From positions 124,001 through 188,000 of the forward strand of contig NZ_FXWP01000027.1 of the NCBI RefSeq assembly GCF_900184035.1: a stretch of 64,000 bases of DNA. The letters run 5' to 3'. Origin of the DNA: Kosakonia pseudosacchari. GTDB taxonomy: Bacteria; Pseudomonadota; Gammaproteobacteria; Enterobacterales; Enterobacteriaceae. Under the pieces are notes generated by a model that worked only from the letters and a program-made list of their open reading frames with translations, had not been told where the DNA came from and made no database searches. The position numbers and the translations under genes were made by a program. Shown in pieces: positions 9,856 through 18,470 of this stretch. Every line of letters begins with the position of its first letter. Position 1 is the stretch's first letter.

Positions 9856-11904
9856 ATGAACACTTTGTTTAAGCGCACAGCATTGGCTGGTCTGTTATTC
9901 GTAACAGGCCACGCTCTGGCTGTGGAAGATATTACCCGTGCCGATCAAATTCCGGTATTAAAGGAAGAGACTCAGCACGCGACGGTGAGTGAACGCGTAA
10001 CCTCGCGTTTTACCCGCTCTCACTACCGTCAGTTTGATTTAGACGCCGCTTTTTCGGCGAAGATTTTCAATCGCTATCTCAATCTGCTCGACTATAGCCA
10101 CAATGTGCTGTTGGCGAGTGATGTCGAACAGTTCTCCCAGAAAAAAAGCCTGATTGGCGACGAACTGCGCACCGGTAAGCTGGACGTATTTTACGACCTG
10201 TACAACCTTGCGCAGAAGCGTCGTTTTGAGCGCTACCAGTACGCGCTGAAGGTGCTTGAGCGTCCTATGGATTTTTCCGGTAACGACACCTTTAATCTTG
10301 ACCGTAGCAAAGCGCCATGGCCGAAAGATGAAGCCGAACTGAACGCGCTCTGGGACAGCAAAGTTAAGTATGACGAACTTAGCCTCAAGCTGACCGGGAA
10401 AGACGAGAAAGAGATCCGCGAAACGCTGACGCGTCGTTATAAGTTTGCGATTCGCCGTTTGGCGCAAACCAATAGCGAAGACGTGTTCTCGTTAGCCATG
10501 ACCTCTTTCGCGCGTGAAATTGACCCGCACACCAACTACCTCTCTCCGCGTAATACCGAACAGTTTAATACCGAGATGAGCCTTTCTCTTGAGGGGATTG
10601 GCGCGGTGTTGCAGGGAGATGACGACTATACCGTGATCAACTCTATGGTCGCAGGCGGCCCGGCAGCGAAAAGCAAAGCCATCAGCGTTGGCGATCGTAT
10701 CGTTGGCGTTGGGCAAACCGGGCAAAATATGGTCGATGTCATCGGCTGGCGTCTTGACGATGTGGTTGCGCTGATTAAAGGACCCAAAGGCAGTAAAGTG
10801 CGCCTCGAAATCCTGCCGGCGGGTAAAGGCACCAAAACGCGCATTGTTACACTGACGCGTGAACGGATTCGCCTCGAAGATCGCGCGGTGAAAATGTCCG
10901 TGAAGAGCGTCGGCAAAGAAAAAGTTGGCGTACTGGACATTCCTGGTTTCTATGTCGGTCTGACTGACGATGTCAAAGTCCAGTTGCAAAAACTTGAAAA
11001 ACAAAACGTTAGCAGCGTGGTTATCGACCTGCGTACTAACGGCGGCGGCGCGCTAACGGAAGCGGTATCGCTCTCGGGCCTGTTTATTCCGTCCGGCCCG
11101 GTGGTACAAGTGCGTGATAATAACGGAAAAGTGCGTGAAGACAGCGATACCGACGGCGTGGTCTATTATAAAGGCCCGCTGGTGGTGCTGGTTGACCGCT
11201 TTAGTGCCTCGGCATCCGAAATCTTTGCCGCTGCGATGCAGGACTATGGTCGTGCGCTGATCGTCGGCGAACCGACGTTCGGTAAAGGTACTGTGCAGCA
11301 ATATCGCTCGCTCAACCGTATTTACGATCAGATGCTTCGTCCTGAGTGGCCGGCGCTGGGATCGGTGCAGTACACCATCCAGAAATTCTATCGTGTAAAC
11401 GGTGGGAGTACGCAGCGCAAAGGCGTAACGCCGGACATTATTATGCCGACGGGAACGCAGGTTACTGAAACCGGTGAGAAATTTGAAGACAACGCATTGC
11501 CGTGGGATAGCATTAACGCGGCGACGTTCGTGAAGTCTGGCGATTTAAAACCGTTTGGCGCGGAGCTGCTCAAAGATCATGAGGAACGGATCGCCAAGGA
11601 TCCTGAGTTCCAGTACATCATGAAGGACATTGCGCGTTTCGATGCGTTGAAAGATAAACGTAACATTGTTTCTCTTAACCTGGCGCAGCGTGAGAAAGAG
11701 AATGCGGAGGATGATGCCATTCGTCTCTCGCGTCTCAACGATCGCTTCAAACGCGAAGGTAAGCCGCTGCTGAAAAAACTGGACGATTTGCCAAAGGATT
11801 ATCAGGAGCCCGATCCGTATCTCGATGAAACGGTTCATATTGCCTTGGATCTGGCCCATCTGGAAAAAGAACAACCCGCGGAACAACCCGCTCCCACGAA
11901 GTAA
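9856..11904 (+). CDS. prc: Periplasmic tail-specific protease Prc
   Basis: Prc (Tsp) degrades periplasmic proteins with nonpolar C-termini, processes penicillin-binding protein 3 and, with NlpI, controls the endopeptidase MepS. The product has the same 682-residue length as in E. coli. It begins with a Sec signal peptide (MNTLFKRTALAGLLFVTGHALA, cut near residue 22), has a PDZ domain around residues 240-320 (SLEGIGAVLQ onward), and a C-terminal peptidase S41 domain. The catalytic serine is at 452 (FSASASE) and the general-base lysine at 477 (FGKGTV), both present. It is probably cotranscribed with proQ and is followed by a strong terminator. Confidence 0.97.
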   Translation: MNTLFKRTALAGLLFVTGHALAVEDITRADQIPVLKEETQHATVSERVTSRFTRSHYRQFDLDAAFSAKIFNRYLNLLDYSHNVLLASDVEQFSQKKSLIGDELRTGKLDVFYDLYNLAQKRRFERYQYALKVLERPMDFSGNDTFNLDRSKAPWPKDEAELNALWDSKVKYDELSLKLTGKDEKEIRETLTRRYKFAIRRLAQTNSEDVFSLAMTSFAREIDPHTNYLSPRNTEQFNTEMSLSLEGIGAVLQGDDDYTVINSMVAGGPAAKSKAISVGDRIVGVGQTGQNMVDVIGWRLDDVVALIKGPKGSKVRLEILPAGKGTKTRIVTLTRERIRLEDRAVKMSVKSVGKEKVGVLDIPGFYVGLTDDVKVQLQKLEKQNVSSVVIDLRTNGGGALTEAVSLSGLFIPSGPVVQVRDNNGKVREDSDTDGVVYYKGPLVVLVDRFSASASEIFAAAMQDYGRALIVGEPTFGKGTVQQYRSLNRIYDQMLRPEWPALGSVQYTIQKFYRVNGGSTQRKGVTPDIIMPTGTQVTETGEKFEDNALPWDSINAATFVKSGDLKPFGAELLKDHEERIAKDPEFQYIMKDIARFDALKDKRNIVSLNLAQREKENAEDDAIRLSRLNDRFKREGKPLLKKLDDLPKDYQEPDPYLDETVHIALDLAHLEKEQPAEQPAPTK

Positions 11905-11911
11905 AAATAAA

Positions 11912-11942
11912 ACAGGCACAAGAAATTGTGCCTGTTTTTTTA
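11912..11942 (+). terminator. Intrinsic terminator after prc
   Basis: A hairpin with arms ACAGGCACAA and TTGTGCCTGT and a short loop is followed by a run of T residues, 7 bases past the prc stop codon. Confidence 0.9.
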
Positions 11943-12019
11943 ACAACTCTTCTCTGGCGTAAGCAACATACTACAAAATGTAAAGTTGTGTTTTTCTCGT
12001 GACTTACGCTGCCCTGATG

Positions 12020-12045
12020 CTTGAAAATAACCGCTATGCCCATAC
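12020..12045 (+). promoter_or_regulatory. Probable sigma-32 heat-shock promoter of htpX
   Basis: CTTGAAA (12020-12026) is followed after 11 bases by GCCCATAC, close to the sigma-32 consensus CTTGAAA-N11-16-CCCCATnT. htpX is a known heat-shock gene in E. coli. The predicted transcript would start about 45 bases upstream of the ATG. Confidence 0.6.
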
Positions 12046-12097
12046 GATGTGGGTAATCGCATAGTGCGTTTTGTTAAGTCGAGGTTAAAAGAAAATT

Positions 12098-12979
12098 ATG
12101 ATGCGAATCGCGCTCTTCCTGTTGACTAACCTGGCCGTCATGTTGGTGTTCGGTCTGGTACTTAGCCTGACGGGCATTCAGTCGAGCAGCGTTCAGGGCT
12201 TGTTAATTATGGCGCTGCTGTTTGGTTTTGGCGGTTCGTTCATTTCGTTGTTGATGTCGAAATGGATGGCGCTGAAATCTGTTGGTGGTGAAGTGATTGA
12301 ACAGCCACGTAACGATATGGAGCGCTGGCTGATGGACACCGTTGCCTGGCAGTCTCGCCAGGCGGGTATCGCGATGCCGCAGGTGGCTATTTACCATGCG
12401 CCGGATATCAATGCCTTCGCAACCGGTGCGCGCCGTGATGCTTCGCTGGTTGCTGTCAGCACCGGCCTGCTGCAAAACATGAGCCGCGATGAGGCCGAAG
12501 CCGTTATCGCCCATGAAATCAGTCATATTGCGAATGGCGACATGGTCACCATGACGCTGATTCAGGGTATTGTGAACACTTTTGTTATCTTCATTTCTCG
12601 CATCATTGCGCAAATTGCGTCAGGTTTCCTCAGTGGTAACCGTGATGATGGCGAAGAAACTAACGGCAACCCGTTGATCTACTTCGCGGTTGCAACGGTG
12701 CTGGAGCTGGTGTTCGGTATCCTGGCGAGCATTATCACTATGTGGTTCTCGCGTTACCGCGAATTCCATGCCGATGCCGGATCTGCAAAATTGGTGGGGC
12801 GTGAGAAGATGATTGCTGCTCTCCAGCGTTTGAAAACCAGTTATGAACCGCAGGAAGCAAGCAGCATGATGGCTTTCTGTATTAATGGTAAGTCAAAATC
12901 GCTGAGCGAACTGTTCATGACTCACCCGCCGCTGGACAAGCGTATTGAAGCATTGCGTTCTGGCGAATATCTGAAATAA
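12098..12979 (+). CDS. htpX: Membrane zinc protease HtpX
   Basis: HtpX is an inner-membrane M48 metalloprotease that works with FtsH in quality control of membrane proteins. The 293-residue product matches E. coli in length. Two N-terminal membrane helices (residues 4-24 and 34-54) precede the zinc-binding motif HEISH (H139, E140, H143), with the third-ligand motif EFHADAGSA further on. Two more hydrophobic segments flank the region after the active site. A heat-shock-type promoter lies upstream and a terminator downstream, so it is a single-gene unit. Confidence 0.97.
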   Translation: MMRIALFLLTNLAVMLVFGLVLSLTGIQSSSVQGLLIMALLFGFGGSFISLLMSKWMALKSVGGEVIEQPRNDMERWLMDTVAWQSRQAGIAMPQVAIYHAPDINAFATGARRDASLVAVSTGLLQNMSRDEAEAVIAHEISHIANGDMVTMTLIQGIVNTFVIFISRIIAQIASGFLSGNRDDGEETNGNPLIYFAVATVLELVFGILASIITMWFSRYREFHADAGSAKLVGREKMIAALQRLKTSYEPQEASSMMAFCINGKSKSLSELFMTHPPLDKRIEALRSGEYLK

Positions 12980-12995
12980 CAGGTTATCCGGAAGT

Positions 12996-13026
12996 AAAAA
13001 AACGCGTCGAATGACGCGTTTTTTAT
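12996..13026 (+). terminator. Intrinsic terminator after htpX
   Basis: The arms AAAACGCGTC and GACGCGTTTT with a 4-base loop, followed by TTTTATT, lie just past the htpX stop. Confidence 0.85.
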
Positions 13027-13148
13027 TGCCCGTTCAAAACCACGCGCTTAGGACGTGGTAAACAACATATTTTGGTACCTCAGGACTTAAAGCTTACAGA
13101 ACGTTAATCTTTTCGATTGTTTTATCAACGACTTGTTATACAAGTTTT

Positions 13149-14522
13149 TTACTCACTGGCGCGCGGCTGTGTAATTCGTAAGCTGCTGATTACGGCAGCA
13201 ATCGTGGCGAGCGTTCCTGCAAGTAGCAACGAGGTATGCGTCCCATGCGTTTCAAAGAGATTAAACATCAACGCTACCAGTGCGGCACCGGAGCTTTGCC
13301 CCAGTAAACGCGCCGTACCCAGCATGCCACTGGCACCGCCACTGCGCTGGCGCGGTGCGGCAGTAATGATCGTGTGGTTGTTGGGCGATTGAAACAGGCC
13401 GAAACCCGCACCGCATAACGCCATTCGCCAGATAATTTCAATATCTGTCGGTGCCGATGGAAGCAGTGCTAGTGCAAATAACCCGCCCGCCATCATGACC
13501 ATTCCTAACCCACCCAAAAGCCCGGCATGTACGCGCTCAATCAGATATCCGGCCAGCGGAGCCATTACCATTGTCGCCAGCGGCCAGGGCGTTAACAGCA
13601 AACCCGTTTCCACTTCACTGCGCCCTAGCACTGTCTGCAAAAAGAAGGGCAGGGAAACCAGCGCCAGCATCTGCGCGCAAAATGAACAGACAGAGGTACC
13701 AATCGACAGAGAAAAAAGCGGGATCCGCAGCAAATCTACAGGTAATAAAGGCACCGGTAATTTCAGCTGCCGGCGAACAAAAAGTGAACCGATGAGCAAC
13801 AATGCGACCAATTCCACTAACACTAACGTCATGGATTGTCCCTGAGCGAAGCTGCTAAGTGCAGTGATTAACAGGCCGAATGTCAGCGCATTCATCACCG
13901 CGCTGGGCAGGTCAAATTTAGGTTTTGCACTGCGTGTCGCATTGGGGGGGAGGTATTTTACTGCCAGCAGCAAAGCGAGAATACCCAGAGGCACATTGAT
14001 CAGGAATAACCATTGCCAGGAGGCAACAGAAAGAATAGCCGCTGCAATGGTTGGCCCTGCTGCGGATGATACGGCAACAACGAAGGAGTTAATGCCCATG
14101 CCGCGCCCCAGGCTGCGATAGGGATAAATCAGCCGAATGAGCGCAGTATTAACGCTCATCAGTGCGGCACCGCCAAAGCCCTGCGCAACACGCGCCAACG
14201 TTAAGGTCAATAACGAGTCGGAAAGGGCACAAAGTAATGAGGTAAGCGTAAAGAGCACCAGGCCGCATTGATAAACCCGGCGATAACCAAACATATCGCC
14301 AAGGAATGAAAGGGTTAGTAGTGAAACGACAATGGCAATTTGATAGGCGTTAACGATCCAGATTGAACTCGCAGCGGAAGCATTCAGATCCCGTGCAATG
14401 GTCGGTAGAGCAACGTTAGCAATTGCACCGTCAAGCACGGCCATGGCGATGCCAAGAATAATTGTCAGAATTGCGCCGTAACGCTGTGGAATGGGCAAGC
14501 CATCAAAGGAAGATTTATCCAT
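13149..14522 (-). CDS. yebQ: Major facilitator family transporter YebQ
   Basis: This 457-residue protein is a 14-helix drug:H+ antiporter-2 type member of the major facilitator superfamily, the same length as E. coli YebQ. It shows the family phrases AVLDGAIANVALPTIA in helix 1, the loop-2 motif GDMFGYRR, ARVAQGFGGAALMS in helix 4 and GPTIAAAIL in helix 5. The substrate is unknown; related proteins export drugs and cationic dyes. It is divergent from kdgR across 177 bases, a conserved neighbourhood, so KdgR control is possible but not shown by any clear operator. Confidence 0.93.
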   Translation of the reverse strand: MDKSSFDGLPIPQRYGAILTIILGIAMAVLDGAIANVALPTIARDLNASAASSIWIVNAYQIAIVVSLLTLSFLGDMFGYRRVYQCGLVLFTLTSLLCALSDSLLTLTLARVAQGFGGAALMSVNTALIRLIYPYRSLGRGMGINSFVVAVSSAAGPTIAAAILSVASWQWLFLINVPLGILALLLAVKYLPPNATRSAKPKFDLPSAVMNALTFGLLITALSSFAQGQSMTLVLVELVALLLIGSLFVRRQLKLPVPLLPVDLLRIPLFSLSIGTSVCSFCAQMLALVSLPFFLQTVLGRSEVETGLLLTPWPLATMVMAPLAGYLIERVHAGLLGGLGMVMMAGGLFALALLPSAPTDIEIIWRMALCGAGFGLFQSPNNHTIITAAPRQRSGGASGMLGTARLLGQSSGAALVALMFNLFETHGTHTSLLLAGTLATIAAVISSLRITQPRASE

Positions 14523-14699
14523 GGAAATTTCAGGGTTAATGTCACAAAGTTATTTGTATAATAATTCTATCATTGGCATTCCGGTTTTATGTCGCAGATT
14601 TGTAACGAAGTTGACAAACGCACATTGCGGTGACCGGATGACGAATTTATAATAAAAACCGATTCTGAATTTTATAAAACACAGGCGATGAGGTGATTA

Positions 14700-15491
14700 A
14701 TGGCAATCGCAGATTTGGACAAGCAGCCAGATTCTGTCTCTTCTGTATTGAAGGTATTTGGCATTCTGCAGGCGCTCGGAGAAGAGCGTGAAATCGGCAT
14801 CACCGAGCTTTCGCAGCGTGTCATGATGTCGAAAAGCACCGTCTATCGCTTTTTGCAAACCATGAAATCGTTAGGTTATGTCGCGCAGGAAGGGGAGTCT
14901 GAAAAATATTCCCTGACGCTGAAGCTTTTTGAGCTTGGTGCGCGGGCATTGCAAAACGTTGATTTGATCCGCAGCGCGGATATCCAAATGCGCGAGCTTT
15001 CTCGTCTGACGAAAGAGACCATCCACCTGGGCGCGCTGGATGAAGATAGTATCGTATACATTCATAAAATTGATTCAATGTACAATCTGCGTATGTATTC
15101 GCGCATTGGTCGCCGTAACCCGCTGTACAGTACTGCGATTGGTAAAGTCCTGCTGGCGTGGCGCGATCGTGAGGAAGTGCAGCAGATTCTCGAAGGTGTA
15201 GAGTATAAGCGCAGCACTGAGCGCACTATCACCAGCACCGAAGATCTGTTGCCGATGCTGGATATTGTGCGTCAGCAGGGGTATGGCGAAGACAACGAAG
15301 AACAGGAAGAAGGCTTACGCTGTATTGGCGTACCGGTTTTTGACCGTTTCGGTGTTGTGATTGCTGGTTTAAGTATTTCTTTCCCGACATTGCGCTTTTC
15401 GGAAGAACGCCTGCATGAGTACGTTGAAATGTTGCACAATGCCGCGCGTAAAATTTCCGAACAGATGGGTTATAACGACTATCCGTTCTGA
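14700..15491 (+). CDS. kdgR: Transcriptional repressor KdgR
   Basis: KdgR is an IclR-family repressor of genes for hexuronate, KDG and, in plant-associated enterics, pectin degradation; it responds to 2-keto-3-deoxygluconate. The 263-residue protein has an N-terminal winged helix (residues 13-75: VLKVFGILQAL, ITELSQRVMMSKSTVYRFLQTM) and a C-terminal IclR effector domain with YSTAIGKVLLAW and the GLRCIGVPVFDRFGVVIAGLS core. The ATG at 14700 gives the family-typical MAIADLDKQPDS start. It is monocistronic, ending at a strong terminator. Confidence 0.96.
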   Translation: MAIADLDKQPDSVSSVLKVFGILQALGEEREIGITELSQRVMMSKSTVYRFLQTMKSLGYVAQEGESEKYSLTLKLFELGARALQNVDLIRSADIQMRELSRLTKETIHLGALDEDSIVYIHKIDSMYNLRMYSRIGRRNPLYSTAIGKVLLAWRDREEVQQILEGVEYKRSTERTITSTEDLLPMLDIVRQQGYGEDNEEQEEGLRCIGVPVFDRFGVVIAGLSISFPTLRFSEERLHEYVEMLHNAARKISEQMGYNDYPF

Positions 15492-15499
15492 ATGAAGAC

Positions 15500-15530
15500 A
15501 AAAAAGCCGCCTGAAAAGGCGGCTTTTTCT
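15500..15530 (+). terminator. Intrinsic terminator between kdgR and yobH
   Basis: AAAAAAGCCGCC, a 5-base loop and GGCGGCTTTTT form a symmetrical hairpin between the convergent kdgR and yobH, so it probably works for both directions. Confidence 0.9.
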
Positions 15531-15541
15531 TGTGTAAAGGG

Positions 15542-15781
15542 TTAGCCGTTATCGACTACGGTATCGCTTTTGCGCAACAGCGGGCAGTTTGCCAGACCAA
15601 AAAAACCATTACTGGAATGCACATATTGTGCGGTGCTGGTGCCTCGTGCAGTAGCATATTTACATTGCAAGCCCAGCCCAGCCGCGTTTTCCGTACTGTT
15701 AATCAGCACCCCGTAACCGCTCAGCAAGAGCCCAATCCACAGCAGCGCCACAATGATAACGCTTCGTATGAGTGTACGCAT
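15542..15781 (-). CDS. yobH: Uncharacterised small membrane protein YobH
   Basis: This 79-residue protein equals E. coli YobH in length and shares GLLLSGYGVLI, ENAAGLGLQC and NCPLLRKSDTVVDNG. An N-terminal hydrophobic helix (about residues 4-22) looks like a membrane anchor or uncleaved signal, with the cysteine-containing C-terminal part probably periplasmic. The function is unknown. The ATG at 15781 (MRTLIRS) was chosen over an upstream start that would add 11 residues without a match in E. coli. It is divergent from mgrB. Confidence 0.9.
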   Translation of the reverse strand: MRTLIRSVIIVALLWIGLLLSGYGVLINSTENAAGLGLQCKYATARGTSTAQYVHSSNGFFGLANCPLLRKSDTVVDNG

Positions 15782-15876
15782 ATTTGCTCCTTGCATATCG
15801 GCAGACTTTATCACAAGGCTACGGTATTTACCTGGTGAAACAAGTCCAGCATTCCTAAAAATACCGAAAGGAGATA

Positions 15877-15909
15877 CAGTTAGTCGCGGTTTAAGGAAGC
15901 CATGATAAC
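15877..15909 (+). promoter_or_regulatory. Candidate PhoP box and -10 of mgrB
   Basis: CAGTTA-GTCGC-GGTTTA (15877-15893) resembles the PhoP direct repeat: the second half-site is perfect and the first is weak. A GATAAC -10-like hexamer begins 10 bases further on. mgrB is a core PhoP-activated gene in enterics, so position and spacing fit, but the first half-site makes this tentative. Confidence 0.45.
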
Positions 15910-15941
15910 CTGGTTACCCTTGCAACGTATCGGAGAGTGGA

Positions 15942-16085
15942 GTGAGAAAATATAGATGGCTGATTCTGACTGCCGTATTGGTAGTCTGCCTGCTGCTCTG
16001 GACTCAAATGCTTAACGTAATGTGTGATCAGGATGTACAATTCTTCAGCGGCATCTGCGTCATCAATAAATTCATCCCCTGGTAG
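15942..16085 (+). CDS. mgrB: PhoQ feedback inhibitor peptide MgrB
   Basis: MgrB is a small bitopic inner-membrane protein that binds PhoQ and lowers its kinase activity; in Klebsiella its loss causes colistin resistance. The 47-codon frame starts at GTG (15942) with a GGAGAG ribosome site and encodes a basic N-terminus (RKYRW), one membrane helix ([14 protein letters not shown]) and a periplasmic tail. The tail contains the conserved [13 protein letters not shown] block with its essential cysteine pair (C28 and C39 region) and the terminal NKFIPW. The gene looks intact. It is followed by yebO after 74 bases. Confidence 0.95.
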   Translation: MRKYRWLILTAVLVVCLLLWTQMLNVMCDQDVQFFSGICVINKFIPW

Positions 16086-16159
16086 TGGCATTTTTTCAGT
16101 GAGAGATTTCCTTCCTTGACGTCAGTGGTAGAATGCCGCGTCTATATTGAGGTGGTGAA

Positions 16160-16447
16160 ATGAACGAAGTTTTAAATTCAGGCGCGATCAACCTTGCGTC
16201 CATAATCCTTTCTTTGGTGGTTCTGCTTGTCGGTCTGGTTTTGTGGTTCTTTATCAATCGAGCCAGTTCGCGCACGAATGAACAAATTGAGTTGCTCGAA
16301 GCGCTGCTGGATCAGCAAAAACGACAAAATGCGCTGCTGCGCCGCTTGTGCGAGTCTAATGAACCCGAAAAAGACGAAGCGGTTGAGCCAGTAAAAGCGC
16401 AAGAAAAAGGCGATGATGATTTCATTCGCCTGGTCGCAGAGCGCTAA
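16160..16447 (+). CDS. yebO: Small membrane protein YebO
   Basis: This 95-residue protein has the same length as E. coli YebO. A single hydrophobic helix near the N-terminus (about residues 13-34, ASIILSLVVLLVGLVLWFF) is followed by a charged coiled-coil-like segment (QIELLEALLDQQKRQNALLRRL) and an acidic tail ending in DDDFIRLVAER. The function is unknown. It is usually found next to mgrB. A GAGGTGG ribosome site precedes the ATG. The downstream hydrolase gene starts only 18 bases after its stop, suggesting cotranscription. Confidence 0.9.
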   Translation: MNEVLNSGAINLASIILSLVVLLVGLVLWFFINRASSRTNEQIELLEALLDQQKRQNALLRRLCESNEPEKDEAVEPVKAQEKGDDDFIRLVAER

Positions 16448-16465
16448 CCTGCCCGGGAGTGCGAG

Positions 16466-17455
16466 ATGGTGTGGAGAAACCCCTGGTATAATCCTGCAAT
16501 CTCGCACCATACGCCGGAAGGTTTTACCAACTCGGCATCTGTCGCCCATCAACCCGGAGATGTTAAGCGCTGGCGAAAAGAGCGGCAGGCCGCCGGCCTT
16601 CCCAGACCACCTTCCTGCGGTTACCCAGGATTTATCGAACAGTGGTGGCAAAAAGCTAATGTTGTTGGCGAGGAAGATTGCCTCTGGTGGTTAGGCCATG
16701 CCTGTATGCTCTTGCGTCTTCAGGGTCAATATCTTCTCACAGATCCCATCTTTTCCCGTCGTGCCTCACCTGTAAGTTTTGCAGGTCCACAACGTCGTAC
16801 ACCGACAGCGCTCTCAATTGTTGACATTCCACAGCTGAATGCGATTCTTATTTCTCACAACCATTACGATCATCTGGACGCATGGACGGTGCGCGCGCTG
16901 CTGCGTCGCTTTCCGGATGTGCATTTCTTTGTACCGCTGGGGGTTGGCGATTGGCTTCGTTGCCGCGGTGCGCAGCATGTCACTGAGTTAGACTGGTGGC
17001 AAAGTTTTACATTTCAGGGAATAACCTACACCGCAGTGCCTGCACAACATTGGAGCATGCGCACATTATGGGATCGCAATCGTTCATTGTGGTGCGGCTG
17101 GGTCATTGAATCATCAACGCAGCGTTTTTGGTTTGCGGGTGATACAGGTTACACGCCAGAATTGCTCACCATTCCTCAACGGTTAGGTCAACTGGATACT
17201 ATCGCGCTGCCAATTGGCGCTTATGCGCCACGCTGGTTTATGGCGATGAATCATATGGATCCCCAAAGCGCTGTTACACTCTGGGAACAGCTGGGGACAC
17301 CACTTGCTGTTCCCATTCACTGGGGAGTATTTGAACTGGCGGACGAATCGCTTGATGAACCGGTAAAAGAGTTACAGAGAGCATTAACCGAAACGGCAGT
17401 GGAAAAGGACACCTTTCGCATCTTAAAAATTGGGCAGTATTTGCCCCTTTGTTAA
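16466..17455 (+). CDS. Metallo-beta-lactamase-fold hydrolase (UlaG/RomA/NAPE-PLD-like)
   Basis: This 329-residue cytosolic-type protein (no signal peptide) belongs to the COG2220 branch of the metallo-beta-lactamase fold. Its metal ligands are all visible: SHNHYDHLD (H131, H133, D135, H136), QHWS (H195), FAGDTGY (D226) and PIHWG (H285). The N-terminal HHTPEGFTN phrase and the GAYAPRWFM segment resemble RomA-like proteins and bacterial relatives of N-acyl-phosphatidylethanolamine phospholipase D. The substrate is unknown, and a phospholipase activity should not be assumed. A GGGAG ribosome site precedes the ATG, and the gene follows yebO by 18 bases. E. coli K-12 has no gene at this point, so it is an addition to the mgrB-yebO unit. 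Confidence 0.88.
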   Translation: MVWRNPWYNPAISHHTPEGFTNSASVAHQPGDVKRWRKERQAAGLPRPPSCGYPGFIEQWWQKANVVGEEDCLWWLGHACMLLRLQGQYLLTDPIFSRRASPVSFAGPQRRTPTALSIVDIPQLNAILISHNHYDHLDAWTVRALLRRFPDVHFFVPLGVGDWLRCRGAQHVTELDWWQSFTFQGITYTAVPAQHWSMRTLWDRNRSLWCGWVIESSTQRFWFAGDTGYTPELLTIPQRLGQLDTIALPIGAYAPRWFMAMNHMDPQSAVTLWEQLGTPLAVPIHWGVFELADESLDEPVKELQRALTETAVEKDTFRILKIGQYLPLC

Positions 17456-17966
17456 TTCAGACCGTCCTTCAAAAAGATGAGTTTTTTTATAATCATCTTC
17501 TTTTATTTATATCGAAACGTTTTCTTTGCCTTTTTATGAGGCAGTGTCATCATAATTTCATTATTTTGGTGCACAACTTTGCTTATTTGCACAAGAAATA
17601 TCCATAATGGTTCGAGGTAATAGCTTCCGCGATGTGTATATTTGTTTAGGAATCTTCCTAGTCTAAGAAAATGGCATAAGTATGCGCAAAAAGTTCTTAC
17701 GATATACGCTATATGTATAGCGGAGCAGGAGCGGACGTGGAGCAACGGAACTTATTGAGCTATAGTAATAAATTCGCTGCTTTGAGTATTGGTATTGGTG
17801 TTCAGAGCGTCTGTTATAGCGTTCAATGTTATGCATAAACGTGCACAACAAGTGTTGATGACCGTAGAATTTGTGCGACGGATCCAGACATGTTTAAAAA
17901 TGGCTTGCCATAATTTACGTATTATGTGATAACACGTTTTGGGTCAATCGAGGTACAGTTCTGTTT
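17456..17966. other. Long AT-rich leader and promoter region of yobF-cspC
   Basis: No gene is supported in this 511-base gap. In E. coli, cspC is expressed with yobF from an upstream promoter and has a structured leader. TTGCCA near 17907 with TATTAT/TGATAA further on is a possible promoter, but spacing is poor for either choice. No terminator for the upstream hydrolase gene is obvious: AAGATGA and TCATCTT at about 17475-17502 pair, but with a T-rich loop rather than a tail. Confidence 0.4.
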
Positions 17967-18108
17967 ATGTGTGGCATTTTCAGTAAAGAAGTCCTGAGTA
18001 AACACGTTTCGTTGAATACAGCTTCTCTGCCGAACCTTATATTAGTGCCTCAAGCAGTAATGTCTCAGTTTTCTCAGTCAATGCCTGCGGGCGAAGTATA
18101 TACATTAA
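17967..18108 (+). pseudogene. yobF: yobF remnant split over three reading frames
   Basis: YobF is a small stress-associated protein (DUF2627, 47 residues in E. coli) encoded just before cspC. Here its conserved parts occur in order but in three different frames: MCGIFSKEVLSKHV from 17967, then VEYSFSAEPYIS and SSNVSV from 18011, then CLRAK followed by a stop from 18082 to 18108. Two net one-base losses relative to an intact frame explain this. The frame that keeps the native ATG instead continues as an unrelated sequence to a stop at 18132-18134, inside cspC, giving a 55-residue product. Either yobF is inactivated, or a short altered product is made and coupled to cspC. The comparison relies on recalled E. 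coli YobF. Confidence 0.7.
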
Positions 18109-18120
18109 GGAATTTTGCAA

Positions 18121-18330
18121 ATGGCAAAGATTAAAGGTCAAGTTAAGTGGTTCAACGAGTCTAAAGGTTTTGGTTTCATTACTCCGGCTGACGGCAGCAA
18201 AGATGTATTCGTACACTTCTCTGCAATCCAGGGTAACGGCTTCAAAACTCTGGCCGAAGGCCAGAACGTTGAGTTTGAAATTCAGGACGGCCAGAAAGGC
18301 CCGGCTGCAGTTAACGTAACTGCTATCTGA
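18121..18330 (+). CDS. cspC: Cold-shock-family RNA-binding protein CspC
   Basis: CspC is a constitutive member of the CspA family that binds single-stranded RNA, acts as an antiterminator and stabilises rpoS and other stress mRNAs. The 69-residue product appears identical to E. coli CspC, with RNA-binding motifs RNP1 (KGFGFITP, residues 16-23) and RNP2 (VFVHF, 30-34). The ATG at 18121 has an AAGGA ribosome site. An upstream in-frame TTG was not used because the product would exceed the invariant family length. A terminator follows after about 50 bases. Confidence 0.98.
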
Positions 18331-18379
18331 TTTCGACACCCCTGAGCTTGAAGCGCATGTAGCGCATCAATGTCAGACA

Positions 18380-18411
18380 TAAAGCCTCGCCTTCGTGCGG
18401 GGCTTTTTAAT
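18380..18411 (+). terminator. Intrinsic terminator after cspC
   Basis: AAAGCCTCGC and GCGGGGCTTT pair around a 6-base loop and run into TTTTTAAT, downstream of cspC and before rlmA. Confidence 0.85.
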
Positions 18412-18470
18412 TTCCACGGCACAACAAATGGCGGTACACTTTCGCCCTTTAAGAATGCCCCGGAGTTTTT

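Noticed and set aside
14523-14699. KdgR operator between yebQ and kdgR
   Set aside because: An A/T-rich imperfect dyad is present, but no TGAAA-N6-TTTCA-type site was found.
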